Source: Nemertoderma westbladi
Taxonomy: Eukaryota; Xenacoelomorpha; Nemertodermatida; Nemertodermatidae
DNA length: 63,458 nucleotides
Assembly: GCA_032718475.1 (NCBI GenBank)
Contig: JAUCBJ010001625.1
Location: 1-63,458, forward strand
Reading direction: 5' to 3'
Each line of letters begins with the position of its first letter. Within the stretch, counting starts at the first letter, position 1. The position numbers were made by a program, and so were the translations under genes. Under the pieces are notes generated by a model that saw nothing but the letters and a program-made list of their open reading frames with translations, did not search any database and was not told the DNA's origin. Below, in pieces: positions 20,563-31,746 of this stretch.

Positions 20563-21035
20563 TCATGTCGCTCTCATATTATATGGGTGAATGTCAGAGA
20601 CCTTTGAAAATAAATTAGAGAGACTTGAATTGCCGGGATTGTTGGATATATCAAACATTACCGTAGCTACTTGCTGTATGTATAACTTTTCAATTGGTAG
20701 AATCCATAGTTCTTTGTAAAGTTGAGTAGCTGAGGATCGGGAGTCGGAAAATATAGCTCTTAGTACTTTATTAACACACACCTTGAGTGGGTGAATGAAA
20801 GAATGATGTGTTAACCCAAACTATAAGAGCATAAAAAAGGTGTAAGGATGGATTAATGTAAAATAAAGCATACGCAATATTTGCCGTGAAAGGACATAAT
20901 GTAACTTGTAAAATATTCCAATGGATTTTGATATTTTTTTGTGTATATACTATATAGTTAGTGTGTGTTTTCCAAGACATGTCAGAATCAATCTACAGCC
21001 CTAAGTATTTAGTCATCAGAGTTTCAGAAATAGGT
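20563..21035 (-). pseudogene. LINE-R RT C-terminal part (left piece)
   Basis: The minus-strand translation shows, in order, ETLMTKYLGL (YLG motif), MSWKTHTNYI, and in the following frame CVNKVLRAIFSDSRSS, LWILPIEKLYIQQV and DIHPYNMRA. This is the usual C-terminal half of a CR1/Jockey-type RT. It lacks the N-terminal half, which lies at 62245-63177 in the same orientation. The two halves are separated by the LINE-Q/BEL insertions, so this is one split gene with frameshifts. Confidence 0.8.
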
Positions 21036-21040
21036 TTAAG

Positions 21041-21045
21041 ATAAG
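21041..21045. other. BEL-B target-site duplication, left
   Basis: The bases ataag immediately precede the left LTR and recur right after the right LTR at 36134-36138. Five bp is within the BEL/Pao range. Because the target is an ataag repeat, the exact length cannot be fixed. Confidence 0.8.
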
Positions 21046-23276
21046 TGTTGTGTCCTCTACGGTAGTGACTACCCTACGGCCTACAAATCTACTAATATGA
21101 AGCTATAGAATATCTCTAACCGTAATGTCCAATAGTATACCGCTTACCAGATCCTAGTAACGATGTATCTTACTGTAAGACTCTAGTAATGAAACGGGCT
21201 CGTACAGTATCGGACAACAAATCCCAGTCCAGGATATCTAAACAAACAGATACAATACACAAACTACTACTGGCGAGGAGCAGAGCCTGGTGTCTATTCT
21301 ATGTACGTGAGCGGGTCTAATGCCTACGAACTAGACAAAAGGATACCTGTCCTCTAACCGGTATGGCAGATGTACAGTTACAGTAACAGACCAAACTGAC
21401 GGGAAAACAATCCCCGCGCAGCAAATCCTAACTATCGCTGACAGTCCTAAAATACCGTAACTTGCCGCGGTGTGATTTATATGGTTTATATACGAGCTAG
21501 GTGGGTTACAGCCCTAGCGTAACAATACTGATCTCCCTGTCTGAAGCAGTCTAAAAGGGGTCGTGCCTAATGTAACAATACTGCTGCTCTAGGCAAACAA
21601 CAGTTTAATAACAAAATAATGAAATACTCCCTTTGCCGTAACTAAATATCTGATCCTTATTTTACAAATACGAATAGTAAAGTGCAGATAAATTCTGCCT
21701 AAAGTAATCTAAAGTGCGCTATAACTAGTAGAACTCTAGGGGTAAATATGTTTTAGGGCGTATGTGTGTGGGTGTGTGTGTGTGTGGGTGTGTGTGGGTG
21801 TGTTACAATAAAACAATTTTGGTGTATATTATTTTACTAGGTTTTAGTAATTCTCTGACCAAAACAATACCGTGCGCTAGCTACTAAAATAAGCTAGTCG
21901 CGTTATTGTAGAACTTTATACTTACAAATGACGTCAAAGCTCTCTCCTTCCTATCCACAACTCAACTGGGCAACCACGGTGTTAGTAACTACACCCGTGA
22001 TCGGCACAAATACCAGATTCTGGTTATAAGATAAGAAATAGGGGTTAATTGCTACCGTACGCTAGCTGATCTGGTATACAAATTTGATTCTAGAACTTTG
22101 TTGCTGCTGTAGTTAGCAGCAAATACCTATCAGTACGTGGCAAGGCGCCGTAGGATATTAATAAAACCTCCCTAGGCCAAGCGGTGTGCCGGTAGCAGAA
22201 ATGCTCCTTGCCTGATCAAATAACTAACTTCAGGCAGGGGGGGGGGGGGGGGGGGGGTGTACTAATGTATAGTTCTACAGAACGAACCGGTACCGAACGG
22301 TCAGTTTGCGAATCACTAAATTATGGAACGTATGCTGTCTGTACCTAATATGTACTCGTGTACTGACGGACGGCAATAGCTCGCACCTGTGAGGTATACA
22401 GGTAACCCAGGGATTTGCAGGACTGACAAAGGGGGTTCTGCCTAGAACATAGTTATTTGATCCTAAATTTTGCGGCGTCCCAGAACGGCATCACGCTTAC
22501 CCTGATCTATAGGTCTTACTTCGGGCAAGGGCGTCAAACAAAGTCTTACCTTCCTCAGAAGTCGGGCGCTGCGTGGCAAGTGGAGTATTTCGTAGGGCAA
22601 AGGGGGTGCGCGGTCTAACCTAATGTGGGCGCTAGCGTGTTGTGGACATCCTTTCCCTGCGTTGCTGACGGCCTAACGGTCTAGGCAGCCATCTTCCTGC
22701 TGCTTGGCTGTCCCAAAGTTGGACAAAGGAAAAACTTGTTCAGAAATTGACAGTGTATTTACAGTTTAGCAAAAGATTTATCAAAACAGATTTACCAAAT
22801 AGTTTCAACAAGAAACTAATAACGAATGATTAGTGCAAGAAGTGAGACAAGAGTGAATGGTAAGGTGATAACCGAAGGCAAACCAGCCCTTATATACACT
22901 AAATCTGTGACATGGAATCCAAACAGAATTTTCCATAGCCTCACATTGGAGCAATAAGATGTTCTATGCCCTATGATTGGCCCAGCTCATCGTTCGATAC
23001 GTTGTACGCACCTCATTGGTCCACCAATCTGCACCAAGTGAAAATAAATTGCCCCAAAATGCAAACCTCCCGACCGGGATTCGAACTCGTAACCTATCTG
23101 TAATGTAACCAACGCCTTAACCATCTGACCACTACGCCATGAGAGTAACTAGGGGTTTTATGTGTACAAATATGAATAGGCATATTACAATACTGTAACT
23201 TAATCAAAATGCGTCGGGTTTTAGAAAGTTTTTACGTTAAACTACAAATGCTATCTTATAGTTAAATAATCCATCA
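21046..23276 (-). repeat. BEL-B 3' LTR
   Basis: This 2231-bp copy starts tgttgtgtcc and ends atccatca on the plus strand. It contains a GT-rich microsatellite (about 21765-21801), a 21-base G run (22237-22257) and a tRNA-like block (23061-23143). The right copy is 2184 bp, with a shorter GT tract and a shorter G run. A weak purine tract (ggagtgg on the minus strand) lies just inside, as expected for the polypurine primer. Confidence 0.92.
23061..23143 (-). other. tRNA-like sequence inside the BEL-B LTR (left copy)
   Basis: On the minus strand TGGCGTAGTGG (A box) and GAGTTCGAATCCC (B box) lie at tRNA-like spacing. The acceptor and T stems pair only partly, so a functional tRNA is unlikely. 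A SINE captured in the LTR, or an internal polymerase III promoter, are possible explanations. Confidence 0.6.
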
Positions 23277-23620
23277 CCACTCCATGAAAACAGTAAGTAA
23301 GACTGTTTTCACCAATCGAAATACAAACTATTTAAATATACTTCTAAGTCTAATGGTGGGGCCTTAAATATCAAATAATCACTATCTAATTTTTGCATAT
23401 TTAATATTGCAGGTTCGGCGTAAATACAATCCATCGTACATACAAAATACAATTTTACAAATTAACTTTAGTGCCTAAAATACAAAAGGCTTTCGGTTAT
23501 CAAGGTAAGCAAATTAAACAAATTAGATCAAAACAAATTAGAACAAATCAAACAAATAATTTCAATCTCTTTCGATAAATCTTTATATATTGTAAATATA
23601 CATAATAAACTTTCACCAAA

Positions 23621-24430
23621 TTAAATCAGTTCACATATAAAATAAACATAATGCGATAATAACTTCCAAATAAGTTTTAAAGTGTCCTCCTGACGATCTA
23701 AAGTTCGTCCTGCTGGTCTGGATATCTTCTCCTGAGCACTAATTGCTAACGGTAGGCTCGCAAGCCTTCCTTTCTCTATCTCGCTCCTCCAAAACCAACA
23801 TTCAATATGAATACCAAATATAATATCCAATATAAACATCCAAATAAAATATCTGGTTGGTCTCGCGACTGGTACTACCGCTTTAATAGGATGGGGCTGA
23901 GGTTCTCGCGTCCATGTAGTCTCTGCGACAAACGCTGAGCAAAGGTGATACTATCGAAGAGCTCGGGTGTCATCTCCTTAGGTTCGGTTTGATCGTGGGA
24001 TATCCAGTAAAATGGTAGGCTCGCGAGCCTTCCGCCAAACTCCTCGATCTCGCCTTTCTCGTATTCCTTCAAATTCGTCCCTGGCTGCAGGTAAGGGTTC
24101 ATTTGCCGTCAGATATTGCAGCGTATGATATAATCGGCGTATCTCTGTGTCTGGATCCTTGAAAAATGTTACTGGCGTCGCATAACGCATTGTGGGGATA
24201 CAACGCATTGAACTCCGCGCGTAATTCCTCCGCTCTTTTGTTATAAGCGTCCAATCGCTGTCGCGTAACATTCGGGTCCGCCTTGGATTTAGCGAGCTTG
24301 GCTGTACTCCTAGCCATACTCTCCACTCCAAACACGTTAAAGTTTTGGCTCCATAACAATTAAATGGTGCCTGGTGCTCCTGTTCCTGCGTGAATCCCTG
24401 TATATGTAGTGTTTCTACTAGAGGAAGCAC
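23621..24430 (-). pseudogene. BEL-B ORF3 remnant (N-terminal part)
   Basis: Broken minus-strand frames after integrase contain DPDTEIRRLYHTLQYLTANE and PLPAARDEFE. This aligns with DPIMELKRLYFTMMYLTADR and PLPVVPDSFE in the BEL-C 1417-aa protein (about residues 166-198). This shows BEL-B carried the same extra ORF in the same place. Only the N-terminal part remains; the exonuclease-like and zinc-knuckle parts are missing. Two GRLASLP hairpins (23751, 24014) sit within it. Confidence 0.7.
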
Positions 24431-25051
24431 AAACAGAGGTTAGATGTGAGGAGACTTAGAGTTTTGTCGGCTTTTAGCTCAACTTTGCTCTAAAACCCCT
24501 ACCCATTTGCCTAATGACTTCAGGTTCGCGTAATTTCGCACTGGCTCCTAATCCAAAATTGTGCCGATAAAAAACGAATTCCGGGTAAACTAGCTGCGAG
24601 TCTAAAATACTCACCTTTTCATTTCCCAAACTACATTCCTAAAGAAAATAATGCAGTCGAGAATTAATTCGGTCTAAATAATAGTAGACACGACTACGTA
24701 GAACAAGGCCGGTTTTCTTTTTCAAAAAAATTTATCGGTAGGCTCGCAAGCCTTCCATCCGCTCTTGTCCTCCCCAATTCTAATTTTTATCTATCTGTAT
24801 TCTAGAATTCGCATTCACTGGAGAATCATTTTTCTTAAATTTAAATCCAACTGAATGGATTTGTCTAATAATTTTTGAAAATTGTCTCACTTGTGGGTTC
24901 CAAGTGGAATTACGTTCCTACTGTACACACAATCCCGCTCCTATGTGATACATAAGGGTACTACCCTCCAGGTTCACATATAAAGGAATTCCACCGCTGT
25001 CTCTATCTACAGTGAAGAGGATTACAAATGCACATACATTAATACAAAATA
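24431..25051. other. Spacer between BEL-B integrase and ORF3 remnant
   Basis: No gene is seen. One hairpin family 1 copy lies at 24737-24756. By position, this is where a splice acceptor for ORF3 would sit; none is obvious. Confidence 0.5.
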
Positions 25052-26064
25052 CTAAATTACTAAATTACCGTATCCGTCGCTATCAACAAGTACCGAAATG
25101 GGCAACAATGTCATTGGCGCCTGCATAAGCAGGTGCGCTGGTGTCAAGGCAAACTGTGCGTCGTTATTGTCTGGGATCAAAGCGATCGGTCTAGTGTTCA
25201 AAGTCGCTTCAATTTCTATTAGTGACGTCGTCAGTTGGTCGTCTGTCAAGCTGTGTTGCGTCGGTATTACTTTAGCCATAGCTGTCTTAATTGAGCCAAT
25301 CAGCCTTTCCCAAACGCCCCCTCTCCACAGACTGTCTGGAGTATTAAAATTCCAAACAATACAGTGAGGACGTAGTACCTCGGCAATATGGTTTTGGTAT
25401 AACTTTCTTAAAGCTCTGGTTATTTCGTTCTGTGCGCCCACAAAGTTTGTCCCTTGGTCGCAATAAATGAATTTGACCAATCCACGTCTAGTGATAAATC
25501 GCCGTAAGGCTAGGATAAAAGCATTGGTGGTAAATCTGTCACTCGCTCAATATGGACAGCTCTGCTGGCCATGCAAGTGAAGATCAATCCCCAACGTTTT
25601 ACCTGTACCCTTCCGCGTTTTGCAATTATGGGTCCAAAACAGTCTATCCCTGTCTCAGTGAAAGGGGGTCTAAACGCCTGTAATCTCGCTAATGGTAGTT
25701 CACTCATTTCTTGGTGTCCTATCCTCGCATGCACCTTCTTACAAATCATACAGTTCCGTGTTACCGAACTCAGTGCCTTGCTAGGCCTAATCAGTACAAA
25801 CCTCAATCGTAAATGTGACAGACAGTGATGTCTACCCACGTGTTTGAGTTGTACATGTGCGTCCAGTATCATAGCGCGCTGTAACTCATGGTATTGCGGT
25901 ATGATGATAGGATACCTAAAGTCAAGTGCAAAGTCGATGTTTTGAAGTCTGGACTTGTGACAAAGTAAGCCCCGATAAATAATCGGACTCCAACTGAAAA
26001 TCGGTGAAGACTTGATCTGTTTACCTTGGTTGATCGCTGTAAACTCTCGTGCAAAATATCGCAT
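25052..26064 (-). pseudogene. BEL-B integrase
   Basis: Two frames together give an HHCC zinc-binding domain (LKHVGRHHCLSH with CMICKK), the first catalytic Asp in TGIDCFGPI, then across a frame break the second Asp in IYCDQGTNFVGA and the Glu in GGVWERLIGSIKTAM. The LTPAHLLM block follows. A frameshift near 25490-25510 separates the first Asp from the rest. The C-terminal barrel-like domain is not clear. Confidence 0.85.
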
Positions 26065-26560
26065 CGCAATATCATTAAGGTAAGTCTTCTAGGAAAGTCG
26101 CGTTTGCCTCTGGCATATTGTCTCAAACGTTTGAGCCATGCTAACTTGCGGCACGCGTCAGTCCATGATCTAGTTAGGTTTACTATCCGGTCAACGTAAG
26201 TGTTAGTGACGTCATCAGGTAAGGTATAGTCATAGTGTGGATACTTGTTTGGACTTGGTAGGCCCACGGGCCTTCCGGTAGGTTTGTCTGAGTCCCCAAG
26301 TATGTCAAACTCCACGGTCTTACCTTTACCGTCCGCTCCTAGTGATTCGACTGGCAGTAACGGTTTCAACTCTACAGTATTTGTGTGTTCCTGTGAGCCT
26401 GTAAGCTTCCTAACCTTAGTTACACGTTTACCTGTAGGTGGTAAGTCAAGTACTTTCTTTGAGCGGAGTGTGATCGCTGTGGCCACACCTTTGTCGTCCA
26501 AAGAAGTCAAATTTGGTAAGTTTCTAATTGTCCGCTCCAATGGGTCTTCTACTGGAGTGT
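26065..26560 (-). pseudogene. BEL-B linker between RNase H and integrase
   Basis: This stretch reads open for most of its length from 26639 with a Thr/Pro/Ser-rich composition (DPLERTIRNLPNLTSL block, then a VELKPLLPVESLG block). It holds the variant hairpin at 26257-26276 (GRPVGLP). It continues towards the integrase N-domain through VNLTRSWTDACRKLAWLKRL, the usual pre-integrase helix block. Confidence 0.6.
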
Positions 26561-26970
26561 CTAGTAGACAGTCTGGTAAAACGTCCGGTGAAAAGTCTGG
26601 TGAGACGTCTGGTGAGACATAGCGCGGAACATCCGGCAAAATGTCCTGTCGTCGGTCCCAAAGAGAGTCAAGCGTAATTTCTGTCAGAAAGTCTGGTCTA
26701 AAGTCTGGTGGAGAGTCTGTCGAGATGTCTGGTGGAAAGTCTGGTGAGACGTCTGGTAGACAATCTGTCGAGAGTTAAATAAAACAATCTGGCGAACAAT
26801 CCGGAGAACAATCTGGTGTCGTTTCTGGTGAATAATCTGGCGAGTAATCTGGTGAACAATCCGGCGAAGCGTCTGGTGAAATCTCCCGCGGAACATCCGG
26901 TGAAAGATTCGTATGAGCGTCTGGTCGAGATTCTGGTGAGACGTCTGGCGTAATGTCAGGTCTAGCATCC
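26561..26970 (-). repeat. Degenerate 12-bp coding repeat (SPDx) in BEL-B pol
   Basis: A run of imperfect 12-bp units on the minus strand encodes SPDV/SPDC/SPDY-like tetrapeptides, in one frame after RNase H and in another before the integrase linker. A stop and frame change lie in between (near 26775). It is placed between RNase H and integrase, where most BEL elements have only a short linker. Confidence 0.8.
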
Positions 26971-27368
26971 AGGTCATCAGATTTCGTCAGTCCTTGTTTC
27001 CTCTTGACCTTGGCGTTGGCTTTCGCTTTAGATTTGACAACCTTGTCGATTTTTATCTCGGCACCCTCTGGTATGGTATTGGTTGTCGCGTCGAATAAAG
27101 GTGGCCATTCGTCTGATGGTCGCTGTAGGAAATCGGGTCCTCTAAACCAAAGGGATTTATTGTCCGGTTTACAAAAGTCAAGCGGTTGCATCCCCCGTGA
27201 TGCGATGTCAGCTGGGTTCAGCTTCCCTGGACAGTGACGCCAATCTTGTTTGAGCGACCGGTCTAATATTTCAGCCCATCTGTTGGCTACGAAAGTATTG
27301 AACTCAAATGCTTCGTTGTTTATGTACCAAAGTACCAACGTCGCATCCGTCCAGTATGTGACCTTCAA
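26971..27368 (-). pseudogene. BEL-B RNase H, C-terminal part
   Basis: The frame shows YWTDATLVLWYI (a conserved Asp of RNase H), VANRWAEIL, and WRHCPGKLNPADIASRG, which is the BEL/Pao RNase H ending, followed by LWFRGPDFLQRP. A frameshift at about 27369 separates it from the RNase H start upstream. It then runs into the SPDx repeat. Confidence 0.85.
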
Positions 27369-27369
27369 G

Positions 27370-28278
27370 TTAGCCTCCAGCTCGCGTAGAACTAGACTGA
27401 CAATATCGGTGGATATCGTCCCGGCTTGCAGCTCTCCACGAGGTAGTCATATACTTCAATGGCATTGTTCTAGCTCTTGAAGTAACGAGAGACACATCGT
27501 AGCTGTCCGATGTCACTTGTCGTCTAAGGTATAAAGTAACCCCCAATCCATCCTTGCTAGCGTCACTAAAGCTGTGAAGCTCTAAATCAGCAGGAAAGGT
27601 GGTCTGCAAAGGAAAGTATACCCTTGGTATGGTATAGTCTTGTAGGAACGTCAGTTGGGCTTCCCAGTCCCTCCATTGTTCAGCTAGCTTTTCTGGGATG
27701 GGGTCGTCCCATTCCAGTCCGGCTTGCCAAATGCTGCGGAGTATGATCCTAGCATGTAGGATCACTGGACTAATGAAACACAATGGGTCATACAATCGAC
27801 TCATGGTCAATAAGCAAGTCCTCTTAGTGAGAGGTCTAGTCTGGTTGTTGGACCTTACACGTACCCTAAAATTGTCGGTGTTAGGGTCCCAACTAAGTCC
27901 TAATACTTTGGTCGTCGGTAGAGGTTCTAGGTCTAAGTCTAAATCTCCTCCACTGCGATCCGTCGGGTCAAATGAGTCCACTAGTTCGGGTTCGTTGGAA
28001 GCAAACTTCGTAAGGCGGAATCCGCCCTCAGCGAGACAATCCTGGAGTTGGTGTGCTACGGTTGTAGCGCGCTCCAAAGTGTCACAACTCTTGAGGCCGT
28101 CATCCACGTAGAATTCTCGTTTCACTGTCCAAACTACTTCTGGGTCAAATTGATCTCGTCTGTCTAGTGCGGTCTGCTTTAAGGCGTACAAGAAGGTGCA
28201 GTTGGGGCTGTCCCTGGCTCCGAAAACTCTTACCTGCATTTGGTAAGTTTCTGGCGGAAATTTCCGTCCGGATACCAA
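27370..28278 (-). pseudogene. BEL-B RT C-terminal half and RNase H start
   Basis: The frame carries VRVFGARDSP, EFYVDDGLKS with the catalytic YVDD box, GFRLTKFASN and the thumb region. It then carries the RNase H start LHSFSDASKDGLGVTLYL. It is the continuation of the RT beginning in the frame at 28230-29627, displaced by a frameshift near 28250. Confidence 0.88.
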
Positions 28279-29627
28279 AGAAACCTCAAGCTGTCCCTGT
28301 CCCGCTCCAAAGCCTTAACATGGTGAAACATGGCCTCTACGTCACAGGTGAAAGCCACTCTGCGTTGTCTAAAACGCATTAGGACTCCCATGAAGTAATT
28401 ATTCATATTCGGCCTGTCTATCAGTTCGCTGTTCATAGACATTCCTTGGTAAAGTGCTGCGCAGTCGTTGACTACACGCACCTTGCCAGGTTTGTCCGGG
28501 TGTCGAACAAAATGATGTGGCAGGTAATATGTCTGATCTGTGGTTACGTCGGGATTTAACATTCTAATGGCGTATCCCTTTTGGAGATACGTCTGAAGTT
28601 GGGCATTGTATTGCATATGGGCCGTCTTGTCTCGCAACAATCGCTGCCTTATTGATTTGAGTTGCCTTAAAGCAAGCGGGTAATTGTTAACAAGCTTAGG
28701 TTGTCCATTGCGCCACAACATGCCAACCTTGTAGTGGCCATTCGCGGTCTGGCAAATAGTATCTCTCATAATATTTAATGACCGTTTTTCCTGTTCTGAC
28801 ATAGCGGTCTCGTAACTACCGGGTTCTGCTGAGTCCTGTTCCAACCATTGAATGGTCCGTTCAGTCAGCAGTCGGTCAAGCGCTGCTTGCACTGCGCCAT
28901 GGTCCTCGTCCACATCTTCGTCCGCTGCGGTGGCTAGTGTCAATGTGTCTGGTAGGCTCGCAAGCCTTCCGGTGTCACTAGTCGGCGTAGAATCGTCGTG
29001 CGGCGGTTTGACAACCTCTTTATCTGTCGGTAGGCTCGCAAGCCTTCCTAGATCAAAGACCGGTGTTGAAGCTTGGTGGGTGGGGTCAATGACCTTTGGA
29101 TTTTTCGGTAGGCTTGCAAGCCTTCCAAAAACCTCGTTCATCGAATCAACATTCAACCCAATCAACATCGCGATTGAGCAATAGTTAACAGGACATTCCG
29201 GTATTCCAAGATGTCGGAAACACTTACGATCTTCCGGTGATTGCTCTGGCATAGGGCCGAGCAAGTTACTAAAGTCCTTCGTAGCTGCAAAGGTCAAATT
29301 TCTTACCGAAAGTAATGAGCGCTCCTCCTTGCTGTGTTCCGCTTTGGAAAGAAGAGTGTCTAAGGTTAGTTTTACTCTTGTCACTGGGATCGCTCTCTTA
29401 CCATACATGCTGCTTACAGCATACTGAGCAGTCTTACCTTGACTCATGTCCGTAACTACGTCGGCTACTTGTTCGTCGACATGACTATGCAATGACGCAG
29501 AATCTAAGATAGTGTATATACGCTTGCTCCCTCGGGTTCCGGTAATCTTTATAGGAATCACGCTAAACCCTTTCAATTGGTTCTGTGTGAGGAGTGTTAC
29601 CGATGGCTGTTCCTCACCCGCATGCAC
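28230..29627 (-). pseudogene. BEL-B protease and RT N-terminal half
   Basis: This 465-codon frame begins with a retropepsin-like segment (IPIKITGTRG, then YTILDSASLHSHVDEQV). Its active site reads D-S-A, where D-S/T-G is usual. An acidic linker follows with three GRLASLP hairpin peptides (29107, 29029, 28951), then the BEL RT start (YYLPHHFVRHPDKPGKVRVV, NDCAALYQG, FTCDVEAMFHHV with the first catalytic Asp). It breaks off by frameshift near 28250. Confidence 0.85.
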
Positions 29628-29708
29628 GTAGAAAGTATTGTCTTCCTCCTCATCCTCGTCCGATGATCCCGATTGATTCGTACAATCCGCATAAAACGTA
29701 CGGATCTC

Positions 29709-30035
29709 TCACGGCGCACGCTTCTTGTAAAGCGCGTCGCATCTAGCCGCTTTATCTAGATGCTCTCGTCGAAAGCGTCTGGTCGGAGTATGACTTGTTG
29801 AGTGAAGTAAAGCGTCGTGGTTACTTCCACACTGAGGACATGTATCGTCGCTCGGGCAATCCTTCCGGACGTGTCCTGGCTTCGTACATCTCCAGCAAGA
29901 ATCCAAAGATCGAATTTGAAGTCTTCTCTCTTCGATTCCTAACTCCCTAAAAGCGCAACATCCACGAAGTTTATGTCCGCTATGGTTTCTGCCGTTCCGC
30001 TCGCAGTATGAGCATCCCACAAAGTCCGCCGGCAA
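29709..30035 (-). pseudogene. BEL-B nucleocapsid zinc knuckles
   Basis: This 108-codon frame has CSYCERNGRNHSGHKLRGC, then CWRCTKPGHVRKDC (CX2CX4HX4C, a canonical knuckle), then CPQCGSNHDALLH. This is the typical end of BEL/Pao Gag. The frame ends at 29709 just before the protease frame. Confidence 0.88.
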
Positions 30036-30041
30036 CTGTTG

Positions 30042-31005
30042 TCATGGCTGCGTGGTGCCGATAGGCATCAGAACTTTAGAAGTCTCAGTAGGGGTGGCGT
30101 AGGTAACGGCTTTCGCGTTCGTCAGAAATGGTTTGGTCCGAGTCGGCGCAGAAATAGCTATCCCTTCTGCCGCGATATAGTGATCAGTGTAGTTTGATCG
30201 AGTCTCGATCACGGCCTCCCGTGAAATCAGTTGGTAGACGTCGGTGAGTTTCAAAAGCCCGCCGGCTTCTTCACGCTGGTACTCGATGCGTCGCCATTCT
30301 CGTCGGAGTCGATAATGAAGTCGACCGATTATCCTGATGAGAACCGTCGGTGCGTTTGCGTATTCGAGTTGTCCAATGGACCGTAAAGTCCCTATAGCGT
30401 TTTTGATTTCGTCCGCGAGTCGTAGAAGGTCGATCGGTCTCGAAATGTTGCCTCCTCTGCAGAGGTCTTCTATAATGGATTTAGCCATGGCCACGTTAAC
30501 GCCGTAAATCGAATACAAATGGTCGTACGCCAACTCAAAGGCATCTGGAACACCAATAAAGGTTTCCGCTAATCGTTTCGGCTCACCAGACAGGACTTGG
30601 AGCAAGTAATTAACAGGACTTCTCCGCCGATGTGAAAGCACACTTAGCAATCTGGGACTCTACGTAGTCTACCAGTGTGCGCCAGTGTTTCGCGTTGCCA
30701 GAGAACTTCGGCGGTTGTTGGGCCGGTAATCCGTGTCTAGCCGCAAATTTTGCAATCTCGCTAACCAAATCCAACTGTCCGCGTCCCTGTTCGGTTGCGT
30801 CGTCCAGTCGTTCCCTTCCGTGCATTGTCCGTCGGTAGGAATTATTAACGGGATCTTCTTCTCGATGGGTCAGAGTCTGTCTAGTCTCCTGTTCTCTCCG
30901 TGGTAGTTGATGTTGTTTAGGTTGTTCTAACTCCACGCTGGTTCGTGATCGATCCGACGGTTGCGCTTCGAGTCGTTCTTCGAGTTGAGCTAGTCGGTCC
31001 GTCAC
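30042..31005 (-). pseudogene. BEL-B Gag capsid region
   Basis: Two overlapping frames give the BEL capsid segment: QQPPKFSGNAKHWRTLVDY, then after a frameshift near 30630 NYLLQVLSGEPKRLAETFIG, DAFELAYDHLYSIYG, and LIRIIGRLHYRLRREWRR. The order is as in other BEL Gags. A stop or frame change separates it from the zinc knuckles. Confidence 0.85.
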
Positions 31006-31474
31006 AGGTCGTATTATTTTGGCGAGTCTGTTGGTGCTGATCGCTTCCGCTGATCGCTTCCGCTGGTTGCAACGTGGGTTTCTGTTGGGGTATTTCTCGT
31101 GGTGGATTGTCGATGTATGGGTTCGTTAATCTCTCCTCCCGTTTGTAATCAGCCGCCGCTCCAGTATGGAATATTTCCCGTTCCGTAGACTCCGAGGCAC
31201 TGGATGAATCGCTGTCGTCCGTATAAGTTGGTTGGCGGGTTCGCGTATGGCGTATTACTCTTGGTCGAGTTCGTTGTGATCTGGGATCTACGGCTCTCCG
31301 TTGTTCGGTAGGCTCGCAAGCCTTCCACGTAGTCATAGGTCTCGTTAAACATTGGGTGAGAGGTCTAGTAAAAACATCAGAGTTAAGTGCTACTGTAGGT
31401 TTATAAATGACTGGGTTCGCACAGCACGTCACAGGTTTAACTTGTAATGGTTTACTCACCTGTTTTACCGTCAT
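30917..31474 (-). pseudogene. BEL-B Gag N-terminal, low-complexity region
   Basis: This 185-codon frame is rich in Thr, Arg, Ser and Pro and has no recognisable domain. One hairpin family 1 copy at 31307-31326 is read here as KACEPT, a different frame from the GRLASLP copies. A CAG|GTGAGT splice-donor-like motif lies at its start (read KQVSK). Confidence 0.55.
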
Positions 31475-31746
31475 AAACGCAGGTTCGTCTCTCTCTACAA
31501 GTAAACTACGGCTTACAGTAGGTGGACTGCGATCTTACCTGCGAGAATCAGCGATGAAGTCGCTCGTGGCTGCGGAATTGATTCCGACATAACAAACCTA
31601 TTACCTTGCACGGGTGATATTTTCTTCTGTTTTGCAAACATAACCGATTTTAATGGAGTCGTGGGTTTGAGCATAGGAATAACTTGGGGAAAACGTTGAC
31701 AGTAATCCTCGACGAACTCCTCTCCTTGATCTATTGCTCCCAAACT

